From the NCBI GenBank assembly GCA_021808665.1, contig JAKBBA010000012.1:21642-85641 (forward strand): 64,000 bases of DNA, given 5' to 3'. Numbering within the stretch: the first letter of the stretch is position 1; every line of letters starts with the position of its first letter. The position numbers were made by a program, and so were the translations under genes. The notes under the pieces are model-generated. The model saw only the letters and a program-made list of their open reading frames with translations, had not been told where the DNA came from and ran no database searches. This DNA comes from Actinomycetes bacterium. GTDB taxonomy: Bacteria; Actinomycetota; Acidimicrobiia; Acidimicrobiales; Palsa-688. Below, piece after piece: positions 46,509-54,345 of this stretch.

Positions 46509-47149
46509 CGCTTACCTCCCTTGATCGCGTCCCGGATGACAACCATTCCACCTCGGGGTCCGGGCACGGCCCCTTTGAGGAGCAGAAGGTTGCGCTCCGT
46601 ATCGGCCTTGACCACCTCAAGGTTCAGCGTGGTCACGTTGCCGGAGCCGTACTGGCCGGCCATGCGAGTCCCTTTGAACACCCTCGCCGGCGTCGCACAC
46701 GCCCCGACCGAGCCGGGAGCCCGGTGGTGCTTGTGGTTACCGTGGCTGGCGCCCTGGCCGGAGAAGTTGTGGCGTTTCATCCCGCCGGCGAAACCCTTAC
46801 CTTTGCTCATGGCGGTCACGTCGACCTTGTCACCGGCGGCCAGGACTTCGAGGGTTATCTCGTCTCCGACCCCGATCCCGTCGGTGTCGTCGATCCGAAG
46901 TTCGACCAGGCGCTTGCCCGGGTCGACACCTGCAGCTGCGAAGTGTCCGGCCTCGGGCTTGTTGAGCCTCTGGGCTTTCTTCTGGCCGTAGGTGACCTGG
47001 AGGGCACGGTAACCGTCGCGCTCGGGGGTCTTGACTGCCACGACACGGACAGGGTCTACCCGGACGACCGTAACCGCTATCACGCGGTTTTGGTCGTCCC
47101 ACACCTGGCTCATGCCGACTTTCTCGCCGACTATCGCTTTGGATGGCAC
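46505..47149 (-). CDS. rplC: Ribosomal protein uL3
   Basis: 214 residues. VGEKVGMSQVWDDQNRVIAV and GFAGGMKRHNFSGQGASHGN, the segment near the peptidyl-transferase centre. First gene of the cluster here; rpsJ, normally just upstream, is absent. Confidence 0.97.
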   Translation of the reverse strand: MPSKAIVGEKVGMSQVWDDQNRVIAVTVVRVDPVRVVAVKTPERDGYRALQVTYGQKKAQRLNKPEAGHFAAAGVDPGKRLVELRIDDTDGIGVGDEITLEVLAAGDKVDVTAMSKGKGFAGGMKRHNFSGQGASHGNHKHHRAPGSVGACATPARVFKGTRMAGQYGSGNVTTLNLEVVKADTERNLLLLKGAVPGPRGGMVVIRDAIKGGKR

Positions 47150-47177
47150 AGCTGAACTCTTTCCTGGGGCTCGTGGC

Positions 47178-47204
47178 GGAGGTGGGCTTTCTAAGGACCC
47201 ACCT
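47178..47204 (-). promoter_or_regulatory. Hairpin in the rplC leader
   Basis: GAGGTGGG / CCCACCTC, 8-base perfect stem, 11-base loop, 29 bases upstream of the rplC ATG on the minus strand. The position suits an autoregulatory leader element of the S10 operon. Role inferred only. Confidence 0.4.
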
Positions 47205-47345
47205 CACACGCGGATGCTCCGCTCAGCAGCACTGGCGGAGCACTCGAAAAATGACTTCGCCGCGGGGTCTCCTCAGCTTCCTCGACCCGCTAGCGGGACG
47301 AGGGCGCGTCGGACACACGCGGACACCGTTGTTACGACAAGGGCG

Positions 47346-47351
47346 AGTATA
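47346..47351 (-). promoter_or_regulatory. Candidate -10 box for the S10 operon
   Basis: TATACT on the minus strand about 195 bases upstream of rplC. No good -35 is visible. If real, the transcript has a leader of roughly 190 bases that includes the hairpin. Nothing else was identified in the 47150-47437 gap. Confidence 0.3.
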
Positions 47352-47437
47352 GCCGCCCCGTGTGACTCGCGCGCCAGCAGCTGCTAAGCGAAGCGGATTC
47401 CGTCGCGACCTGGACCGGTTTCGGCCAGACTTAGAGG

Positions 47438-48733
47438 ATGCCTTACGCCTTCGCTCCTCCCCCGGCACAGCTGGGGACGTCGAGTGCTGTTGCCCCCAGG
47501 GTGTCAGAGATCCGAGCTCAACTCCATTTCGACGCCGAGGCAGCCGAAGCCCGGGCCGTCGCAACCGTCGAATTCACCACCGGCGATTTCGACGGGAAGC
47601 CAGCCCTCGACCTACGCCAGGATCTCCTTTGGGTTCGCCTCGACTCCAAGAACCTCTCTACTGATGCCTTCGCTCCCCTGGACCTCGGGGCCGGTTGGGA
47701 TCAGCGGATGCGGGTGCTCGACGTCGACCTGCCTGCCGGAAGCCGACACCGCCTCGAGGTCGGCTACGAGCTCGGCACCCCCGACGCTGAAGGCGCCAAG
47801 GCGATCGGTTGGACGAGAGGGGCGGTCGACTTCGACTTTTGGATGTCTGACCTTCACCCTGGACGTTACCTGGAGATGTGGGTGCCTGCGCCGCTCGTCC
47901 ACGACCGCTTCGCACTGCATCTCGACATCACCCTCGACGGCGTCGACAGACCCCACAAGCTTCTTGCCAACACCGCCGGAATTGACGCGACTCAGGGTGG
48001 GCGCCACTGGAGTCTCGTGTACCCGGCTCACTACACCTCCTTGTCGCCTATGCTGGTCATAGCCCCCGCAGAGCGCCTTGAAACTAGACGCTCGGCGGTG
48101 CGGGTGGCGGGGCGGAGCCGGTCGCTGGGCCTGGTGGTCGCTCAACTCGACGACGCAGGTGCCGACCTGGCCGCATGCGAAGCCGACCTGCGAGCTTGGT
48201 TATCCTACCTGGCCTCCCGATACGAGCCGTGGGCCCACGGTGACACCTTCTGGGCGGTGTTGTGGGGCTCGACACGCGGGATGGAATACGACGGGGCCAC
48301 CACCTCGTCGGTGTCGGCGCTTGAGCACGAGGTGTTCCATAGCTGGTTCGGCCGAGGCGTCAAGCCAGCAAGGGCATCGGACGGCTGGATCGACGAAGCT
48401 CTGGCCGTGTGGTCCACCTCCAGCCGGCGCAGCGAGCATCCAAGGTTCCTGACCGAGGATCTCGGCCTCGACCAGCCCCCCGTCGAGCTGTACCCGCCGC
48501 ACCCCTGGTCCCGCCACACCCCAGCGGCCGCTTATAGCGAAGGTCCACGTCTGATAGGTGCCATAGCCAACCTCATGGGCGGCGCGGACAGGATGAGGGC
48601 GGCACTCGCCGACTGGTACCGTGCGAACGCCGGGAAGATGGTCACCACCGACGGCCTCGCGGCGCACCTCAAAGCATGGTCCGGCCTCGACATCGGACCT
48701 TGGTGGGCCCGGTACGTACACGGTAGGGACTGA
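47438..48733 (+). CDS. M1-like gluzincin metalloprotease
   Basis: 431 residues. Zinc site HEVFHSWFGRG with the third ligand Glu in DGWIDEALAVWS, the HExxH-18-E spacing of M1/M61 peptidases. An N-terminal beta-rich half (residues 1-200) resembles the M1 N-terminal domain. GSTRGMEYDGATT stands where M1 enzymes have GAMEN. No signal peptide. Much shorter than aminopeptidase N, as it lacks the large helical domain. The substrate is unknown. Confidence 0.75.
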   Translation: MPYAFAPPPAQLGTSSAVAPRVSEIRAQLHFDAEAAEARAVATVEFTTGDFDGKPALDLRQDLLWVRLDSKNLSTDAFAPLDLGAGWDQRMRVLDVDLPAGSRHRLEVGYELGTPDAEGAKAIGWTRGAVDFDFWMSDLHPGRYLEMWVPAPLVHDRFALHLDITLDGVDRPHKLLANTAGIDATQGGRHWSLVYPAHYTSLSPMLVIAPAERLETRRSAVRVAGRSRSLGLVVAQLDDAGADLAACEADLRAWLSYLASRYEPWAHGDTFWAVLWGSTRGMEYDGATTSSVSALEHEVFHSWFGRGVKPARASDGWIDEALAVWSTSSRRSEHPRFLTEDLGLDQPPVELYPPHPWSRHTPAAAYSEGPRLIGAIANLMGGADRMRAALADWYRANAGKMVTTDGLAAHLKAWSGLDIGPWWARYVHGRD

Positions 48734-48804
48734 CCGGCCCAGCTCCGATAGCCGGCCCAGCTCCGGTGGTCGGTCGCGCCCGGCGGGAACAGCTTCGGCA
48801 GGCC

Positions 48805-49305
48805 TTAAGAACCCGAGTTACCGCCAGGCCACCGGCGGGGGTCGCCAGTCCTCTCGCCGGGCAGCATCGGCGGCTTGGGCTCACCGGCGGCGTCGTCGTC
48901 GGGTTTCCATGATCTCGCGTCTATTACCAACCCCCCGCCGGCGGGAAAGCGCCGAACATGGTGGGCAAGGCGGTGGCCGCCCAAGCGGATCACTGCGTGG
49001 CGCACCGGCCCGACCATCAACGCCAAGCCCAAGGCGTCACCGACGAAGCCCGGCACTGTGATCAGGACACCTCCGACCAGCACGACGATACCGTCGAGGA
49101 GCTCTCTCGTCGGCAGCTCGCCGCGCTCCAAGCGCTCCCGGGTGTGCGCCAACACTCCTAAACCCACCCGCTTCACTATGAACGGACCTAGAGCGCTCAC
49201 CCCGAAGAGGAGCACCAACGCGAGTAACACCCCGACACGGTCAGCCACCACCACGAACGCGGCTATCTCCACCGCCAAAGCCAGTGCTGCTGCGAGGAGG
49301 ATCAC
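48805..49305 (-). CDS. FxsA family membrane protein
   Basis: 166 residues. Three to four hydrophobic segments: LLAAALALAVEIAAFVVVAD, LLALVLLFGVSALGPFIV and DGIVVLVGGVLITVPGFVGD, the last being the FxsA signature. The hydrophilic C-terminus is Pro/Gly-rich. In E. coli FxsA affects phage T7 exclusion by F; the general role is unknown. Convergent with the M1-like gene. Confidence 0.85.
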   Translation of the reverse strand: MILLAAALALAVEIAAFVVVADRVGVLLALVLLFGVSALGPFIVKRVGLGVLAHTRERLERGELPTRELLDGIVVLVGGVLITVPGFVGDALGLALMVGPVRHAVIRLGGHRLAHHVRRFPAGGGLVIDARSWKPDDDAAGEPKPPMLPGERTGDPRRWPGGNSGS

Positions 49306-49364
49306 ACCTAAGGGTACTGTCTGTTAAGGCTCGAACACCGGGAGTGTCCGATGACTGAAAGGAC

Positions 49365-49847
49365 ATGACGCCCAAGCCCTCGAAGGCGGCCCGGCTTCTC
49401 GGGGGCCTTCCCACAAGGCGCTTCACAGCCCTCGCCTTGATCTCAGTGGCCTACGCCTGGTACGCGACGGGCCTCAGACCTTTCACTGACTCCGCCTACG
49501 AGGCGGTGTTCGTAGCCGCCGCGATCCTCCTAGTGTTCGGCCTGCTAAGCCCAGCTGGCCGTCGCACGCCGCGAGGCCCGCTGGCGTTGCGAGCTGTCGC
49601 GCCGTGGGTTGCCCTGGTCGCGGTGGCGGCCTGCCTGGAGGCGGCCGGACTGGCGCTGGGCGGGCGCTCCCCGGTGGTTCCCACCCTGAGCACCGTCGTC
49701 GACCACGCGCTGCGGTGGCACGCTTCCCGGTTCGTGTTGTTCTTAGGGTGGCTGGAGGTCGGAACGAGACCACTCTCGGGACCGTGGAGGCGAATGTCGC
49801 AGCGCCCGTCTAGCCCAGGACCGCAGCAGACGGGACCGCAGCTTTGA
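49365..49847 (+). CDS. Hypothetical membrane protein
   Basis: 160 residues with about four hydrophobic segments (FTALALISVAYAWYATGL, AVFVAAAILLVFGLL, VALVAVAACLEAAGLAL, FVLFLGWLEVG). GAAAGGA Shine-Dalgarno before the ATG. No family recognised. Overlaps the next gene (ATGA), so the two are likely made together. Confidence 0.7.
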   Translation: MTPKPSKAARLLGGLPTRRFTALALISVAYAWYATGLRPFTDSAYEAVFVAAAILLVFGLLSPAGRRTPRGPLALRAVAPWVALVAVAACLEAAGLALGGRSPVVPTLSTVVDHALRWHASRFVLFLGWLEVGTRPLSGPWRRMSQRPSSPGPQQTGPQL

Positions 49848-50047
49848 TAGTCACCGTCGTCTGGCTCGTCTTGCTGTCAGGGGGTTTCGCCTGGGAGCTC
49901 TACTGTCACCTGCGCCCGGGCCGCTGGGCTAGCCTCGCTACGGTCAGCTCTTGGCTCTGGCAGCGCCGAGCCGGGCGTGTCTTTCTCGTGGCCGTGTGGG
50001 CGTTCGTGGGATGGCATTTCTTCTCCCGCTACACCGCGCCCCGCTGA
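49844..50047 (+). CDS. Small membrane protein, resembles DUF6186
   Basis: 67 residues. One helix at the N-terminus (VTVVWLVLLSGGFAWELYCH) and a second ending WAFVGWHFFSRY, a pattern I associate with the actinobacterial DUF6186 family. Overlaps the previous membrane protein by four bases. Function unknown. Confidence 0.65.
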   Translation: MIVTVVWLVLLSGGFAWELYCHLRPGRWASLATVSSWLWQRRAGRVFLVAVWAFVGWHFFSRYTAPR

Positions 50048-50061
50048 CATCCCCTCTAACA

Positions 50062-50086
50062 CGCTGCGACCCTGAGAGTCGCAGCG
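50062..50086 (+). terminator. Hairpin after the small membrane protein
   Basis: CGCTGCGAC, seven bases, GTCGCAGCG, a perfect 9-base stem 15 bases past the stop. A probable terminator without a strong T-run. The rest of 50087-50182 shows nothing clear. Confidence 0.5.
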
Positions 50087-50182
50087 CCCGCGATCTGCGA
50101 AGCTGTACGAGACTAATCCACTAATCCGAACCGGTGCCTTGGCTTGTCGCCCCTTCTCGAACTCGAAGGATTCAGGAGCATC

Positions 50183-50542
50183 ATGGCTAACTCAGCGAAA
50201 GGGCAGCGTCTCTGCGTATACATTTCGGAGGCCGATCGATTCCGTCATCAGCCGCTCGTTGACGCCCTGATCGAGGCCGCTCGCGACGAGGGAATCGCCG
50301 GTGGGACAGCGATGCGTGGCATCGAAGGCTTCGGGGCGAGTCGACATCTCGCGACCGCCCGGATGCTGTCGTCTTCCGACAACCTTCCAGTGGTGGTCGT
50401 TTTCGTAGACGATGAAATCAACATCGGACGGTTCGTCCCCACCGTCGAGAACATGATCGGCCACGGTTTGGTGACGGTGGAGGACGTGGACTTTCCGTGT
50501 CGTCGTGGTCACGGTATCGATCGGCATTCCGAGACCAGGTGA
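50183..50542 (+). CDS. DUF190 protein
   Basis: 119 residues. AMRGIEGFGASRHLATARML and LPVVVVFVDDEINIGRFVPT are diagnostic of DUF190, a small PII-like fold family often beside fluoride channels (crcB). No crcB is in the window. The ATG at 50183 has a good CAGGAG upstream, so I prefer it to the earlier in-frame codon at 50144. The function is unknown; a nucleotide-binding regulator is possible from the fold. Confidence 0.85.
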   Translation: MANSAKGQRLCVYISEADRFRHQPLVDALIEAARDEGIAGGTAMRGIEGFGASRHLATARMLSSSDNLPVVVVFVDDEINIGRFVPTVENMIGHGLVTVEDVDFPCRRGHGIDRHSETR

Positions 50543-50631
50543 CGTAAAGCCGGCTTGTAAGTAGCAGGTCGGGCCTTCCTCTTACATCTCCCCCAGACCG
50601 ACAGTCGGTCGTCCTACCGTTTTGCGCCTGG

Positions 50632-52977
50632 GTGGCCTTGTGCCGGCTCACCCGGCGGGCCTATAAAGGAGGCCGGTCGCCGCCATCGCAGACGCGACCC
50701 ACCAACGCAAGCCGCAGGGGGAGGTGCCACACGAACTCGGACCCACCAGGAGGACAGCCGCAGGGCGCTGCGTCTTACCGGGCGGACCTGCGCTCGCTGT
50801 TCAACGCCGCCTCGGTCGCGCTGATCGGGGCGACCGAACGCTCCCAGTGGTCTGTGTACACATACGAGAACCTGACCCGGTTCTCGCCCGACGTCGAAGT
50901 CCACGTGGTGCATCCCCGCCATATCGAGGTGCACGGCAGGACCGCCGCACGGTCGCTTAGCAGCCTCGACGCAAAAGTGGACCTCGCCTACATCATGGTT
51001 CCCACCTCTGCTGTCCTCGACGTCGTCGAAGAGGCTGCGGACGCTGGCGTGACCAACCTGGTGGTGCTCACCGCCGGCTTCGCCGAGGCGGGCGAGGAGG
51101 GGGCGGCGCTGGAAGCCCAGCTCGCGGAGCTGGCCAGGCGGCGGGGTTTGACGGTCCTAGGTCCGAACGGCAACGGGTTCATCAACGTCGCCCGCGGGGT
51201 GACCCCCTACGGGCTGCCGATAACCCCGCCCCTCGAACCGGGTCCCGTCGGGATCGTCCTGCAGTCGGGTGGATTGGCGAGCGCTGTGCTCTCGGCGGCC
51301 CAGTCGAGGGGCATAGGAGTCAGCCTTCTGTGCTCGACGGGCAACGAGGCTGTCACTTCCGCGACCGACATCATCTCTTACCTTGTCGCCGACGAGCACA
51401 CCCGGGTGATCGCTGCGTTCTTGGAGTCGGTCAGGAACCCCGCCGAGTTCCGACGGGTCGCCGGGATGGCGCTCGCCGCCGGCAAGCCGATCGTCGCGTT
51501 GAAGACTGGCAGGACTGCTGCAGGGGCGCGAGCGGCCTTGGCGCACACCGGGGCGCTCGCGGGCGACGACCGTGTCGTCGACGCGGCGTTCCGCCAGCTC
51601 GGCGTCATCAGGGTCGGTTCTTTGGAGGAGATGCTGGCCACCGCCGGCTACCTCGGCTACCATCCCGGCCTGGCCGGCCGGCGTATCGCCGCAGTGACCG
51701 CGTCGGGAGGGGCTTGCGACCTGCTGGCCGACCGGGCATCGGACGAAGGCCTCGAACTTCCCGAGTTCCCCCCCGCCACGCTTGAGGACCTTCAAGGTAT
51801 CCTCCCGGCTTTCTCCAACCCGCATAACCCTCTCGACGTGACCGGCTACGTGGTAGTCGACCCGACGCTGGCCCTTTCCGCGCTCGGAATCGTGGGACGC
51901 GAGGCAGAAGGCCGCTACGACATGATCGTCTATTCGACCGCGGTACCCCGCCAGCCTCCGGCTAACCCTGCGCTGGCCGAGGCTCGCATGGACGCCGTCG
52001 CCAAAGCCAGGGACTCGTCGGCGGTGCCCGTGGTACTGCAAAGCTCGGTTAGCTCCGACCTCACGCCTTACGGCAGGCAGCTGCTGTCCGAACGCGGCCT
52101 GTACATCCTGGACGGCATCGAGCTCGGCACCCGCGCCATAGGACATGGAGCCCGATACCACGAGCAGCGCGCTCGCAGTCTCAGCGTTGCCCCCCCGGCG
52201 CCTTCGGAACCTCTGGAGGTTCCCGCCGGGGCGCACGGGGTGTGGCCTGAGCACCTCACTCGGAGGCTACTTGAAGACGCTGGGATCCCGGTCGTGCCGG
52301 CCAGGCTGGTCACCTCCAGCGACGAAGCCCTCGCAGCAGCGCAAGCCTTCGCCGTGCCCGTGGCGCTCAAAGTCGCATCCGCTTCGATAGCCCACAAGTC
52401 CGACGTCGGAGGGGTACGCCTGGGGGTCGCCCCCGCGCAAGCCGGGGTTGCCTACTGCGAGTTGATCGCACGGGTTGGGCAGGCAAGGCCAGACGTCACC
52501 TTGGACGGGGTTCTCGTCTCCCCGATGCTCCCGGACGGCGTCGAGCTTCTCGTGGGGGTCAGCACCGACGCCACTTGGGGCAAAGTCCTGTCGGTCGCTC
52601 TGGGCGGCGTCTGGGTCGAACTGCTCGGCGACGCCGCCATCCGACTTCTTCCCGCAAGCGAAGCGGACGTCGAAGAGATGCTCGCCTCACTGCGCGCCGC
52701 CGCTGTCCTGCGAGGAGCTCGCGGCACCCGTGGCGTGGACGTCGGTCGTCTAGCCGAGGTGGTAGCGGCCATCGGACGGCTCGGCGAAGGTCTGGGTGAC
52801 GCTTTGGACACTTTGGAAGTCAATCCGCTTTGGGCCTCGGAAGGCAGCGTAGAAGTTCTAGACGCCTTGGCTATCTGGGCGCAACACCCGTCGGGGCTGT
52901 CGGGGATGCCGGCGCCCGGTGAGTCCGCCGCCCGGGAACCCGGCGGAACCCAGTCGATGAGAGGAGCACACGAATGA
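50632..52977 (+). CDS. ADP-forming acyl-CoA synthetase (fused alpha-beta)
   Basis: Up to 781 residues. An N-terminal CoA-binding domain (VALIGATERS) is followed by ligase-CoA domains with the phospho-His region AHTGALAGDDRVVDAAF. The C-terminal ATP-grasp half has the second His in ASIAHKSDVGGVRLG and LVGVSTDATWGKVL. It interconverts acyl-CoA + ADP + Pi with acid + ATP + CoA; the acyl group is unknown. The start is unclear: recognisable homology begins at about residue 50, and between 50641 and 50790 no ATG, GTG or TTG is in frame, so GTG 50632 or TTG 50638 must serve. First gene of the catabolic operon. Confidence 0.88.
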   Translation: MALCRLTRRAYKGGRSPPSQTRPTNASRRGRCHTNSDPPGGQPQGAASYRADLRSLFNAASVALIGATERSQWSVYTYENLTRFSPDVEVHVVHPRHIEVHGRTAARSLSSLDAKVDLAYIMVPTSAVLDVVEEAADAGVTNLVVLTAGFAEAGEEGAALEAQLAELARRRGLTVLGPNGNGFINVARGVTPYGLPITPPLEPGPVGIVLQSGGLASAVLSAAQSRGIGVSLLCSTGNEAVTSATDIISYLVADEHTRVIAAFLESVRNPAEFRRVAGMALAAGKPIVALKTGRTAAGARAALAHTGALAGDDRVVDAAFRQLGVIRVGSLEEMLATAGYLGYHPGLAGRRIAAVTASGGACDLLADRASDEGLELPEFPPATLEDLQGILPAFSNPHNPLDVTGYVVVDPTLALSALGIVGREAEGRYDMIVYSTAVPRQPPANPALAEARMDAVAKARDSSAVPVVLQSSVSSDLTPYGRQLLSERGLYILDGIELGTRAIGHGARYHEQRARSLSVAPPAPSEPLEVPAGAHGVWPEHLTRRLLEDAGIPVVPARLVTSSDEALAAAQAFAVPVALKVASASIAHKSDVGGVRLGVAPAQAGVAYCELIARVGQARPDVTLDGVLVSPMLPDGVELLVGVSTDATWGKVLSVALGGVWVELLGDAAIRLLPASEADVEEMLASLRAAAVLRGARGTRGVDVGRLAEVVAAIGRLGEGLGDALDTLEVNPLWASEGSVEVLDALAIWAQHPSGLSGMPAPGESAAREPGGTQSMRGAHE

Positions 52978-53027
52978 CACCACACCAACGTCACTCCGGC
53001 GAGCGAAAGTCACCGGCGTATGCCTGA
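52974..53027 (+). other. Possible 17-codon leader ORF before the SDR
   Basis: ATG overlapping the synthetase stop (ATGA) with a well-placed GAGGAG. It encodes MTPHQRHSGERKSPAYA and stops eight bases inside the SDR start. It may carry ribosomes from the synthetase to the SDR ATG, which has a weaker site of its own. Seen directly; the role is inference. Confidence 0.4.
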
Positions 53028-53832
53028 CGGGGACCTCGCGGGCCGGGTTGCCGTGGTGACCGGAGCGAGCCGCGGGATAGGAGCAGCCATAGCCGAACGT
53101 TTCGCCCGTGCGGGAGCCGCTGTGGCGGTCAGCGCGAGGACGGTCGCCCCCGGCGACTCCCCCCTGCCCGGGACGATAACCGAGACGGTCGAGAGGATCC
53201 GCTCAAAAGGCGGGGCGGCCGAAGCCGTGGCGGCTGACATGTCACGTCCCGACGAGCGCGAGAGGCTCATCGCCGAGGTCGAAGCCCGTCTCGGCAAGCC
53301 CGACGTGCTCGTGTCCAACGCAGCGGTGACGTTCTTCGCTCCCATCGCAGAGTTCCGCCCCAAACGCCACCAGCTCATGTTCGAGGTGCAAGTGGCAGCG
53401 CCCATGCACCTCGCGCAGCTGGTCCTACCAGCGATGAGATCCAAAGGCGAGGGCTGGATCCTCAACATCTCTTCCGGCGCGGCGCGTCACCCTCAGATCC
53501 CACCGGACCCAAACCGGCCGGTTGGAGGCACGGTGTACGGCATGTGCAAAGCAGCTCTGGAGCGTTTCACCACCGGCCTGGCGGCGGAGGCGTACTTCGA
53601 CAACGTGGCTGTCAACGCTCTGTCGCCGAACCGTGTCGTGCCTACCCCCGGCACCTTGTACCACCACCTCGTGCGCCCAGACGACCCCGACCAGCAAGTC
53701 GAAGCCCCCGATGTGATGGCCGAAGCTGCGCTGGCCCTGTGCTCGCGACCTCCAAGGGAGCTGACCGGCAGGATCGCCTACAGCCAGGACCTCCTAGACG
53801 AACTGGGGATCACCCTCGGGGCGCCCAAGTGA
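53020..53832 (+). CDS. SDR family oxidoreductase
   Basis: 270 residues. Cofactor loop VTGASRGIGAAIAERFA, SNAAV in place of NNAG, active-site Ser in LNISSGAARH and YGMCK as the YxxxK motif. Between Ser and Tyr there is an unusual Pro-rich insert (PQIPPDPNRPVGG). Probably a hydroxyacyl-CoA or alcohol dehydrogenase of this operon; the substrate is unknown. Overlaps the DUF35 gene by four bases (GTGA). Confidence 0.88.
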   Translation: MPDGDLAGRVAVVTGASRGIGAAIAERFARAGAAVAVSARTVAPGDSPLPGTITETVERIRSKGGAAEAVAADMSRPDERERLIAEVEARLGKPDVLVSNAAVTFFAPIAEFRPKRHQLMFEVQVAAPMHLAQLVLPAMRSKGEGWILNISSGAARHPQIPPDPNRPVGGTVYGMCKAALERFTTGLAAEAYFDNVAVNALSPNRVVPTPGTLYHHLVRPDDPDQQVEAPDVMAEAALALCSRPPRELTGRIAYSQDLLDELGITLGAPK

Positions 53833-54329
53833 GCCCGCAGCAGTCACTTTCGGGCGACCGGCCGAAGGCCGCTCCGAAGCCGACCCCCGAGACCCAACCC
53901 TACTGGGACGCAGCCAACCGCCGGGAGCTGGCGATCCAACGGTGCACGTCTTGCGGGAAGGCGTTCTTCTACCCGCGCTCGGCTTGCCCCGTCTGCTACT
54001 CGAAGCAAGTCGAGTGGTTCGTCGCTTCGGGGCGCGCCCGGCTTCACACGTACCTGATAAGCCACCGCCCGGCCCCCGGGTTCGCCGAGCAGGTGCCCTA
54101 CGCGATCGCCGTCGTTGAGCTGGAGGAAGGCCCCCGGATGATGACCAACGTCGTCGGGGTGGACAACACTCCCGAGAACCTGGTGTTGGACATGGACCTC
54201 GAAGTGGACTTCGAGCCTCGGGGAGCCCAACTGGTGCCCGTGTTCCGTCCGGCGGGGAGCCGAGCGGAGAACGCGGCGGGGCACGCGGCGGGGAGCGTGG
54301 CAGGTAGCCCGGCGGAGAGCCCGGCATGA
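53829..54329 (+). CDS. DUF35 zinc-ribbon OB-fold protein
   Basis: 166 residues from the GTG overlapping the SDR stop. Rubredoxin-like zinc ribbon CTSCGKAFFYPRSACPVC at about 40-57, then an OB fold (HTYLISHRPAPGF...PYAIAVVELEEGPRM). The C-terminal Ala/Gly/Ser repeat tail looks disordered. DUF35 proteins act as acyl-CoA-binding partners of thiolase-like enzymes, as in the ChsH2/Ltp2 steroid aldolase and archaeal HMG-CoA synthase. The thiolase-like gene follows 16 bases on. Confidence 0.9.
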   Translation: MSPQQSLSGDRPKAAPKPTPETQPYWDAANRRELAIQRCTSCGKAFFYPRSACPVCYSKQVEWFVASGRARLHTYLISHRPAPGFAEQVPYAIAVVELEEGPRMMTNVVGVDNTPENLVLDMDLEVDFEPRGAQLVPVFRPAGSRAENAAGHAAGSVAGSPAESPA

Positions 54330-54345
54330 ACCCGAAAGGCAGACC

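Noticed and set aside
48875..49327. Open frame opposite fxsA
   Set aside because: Thr/Pro/Ser-rich antisense frame; the minus-strand FxsA motif is clear.
50087..50182. Possible fluoride riboswitch before the DUF190 gene
   Set aside because: DUF190 often neighbours fluoride channels, but no conserved aptamer core or crcB gene could be seen.
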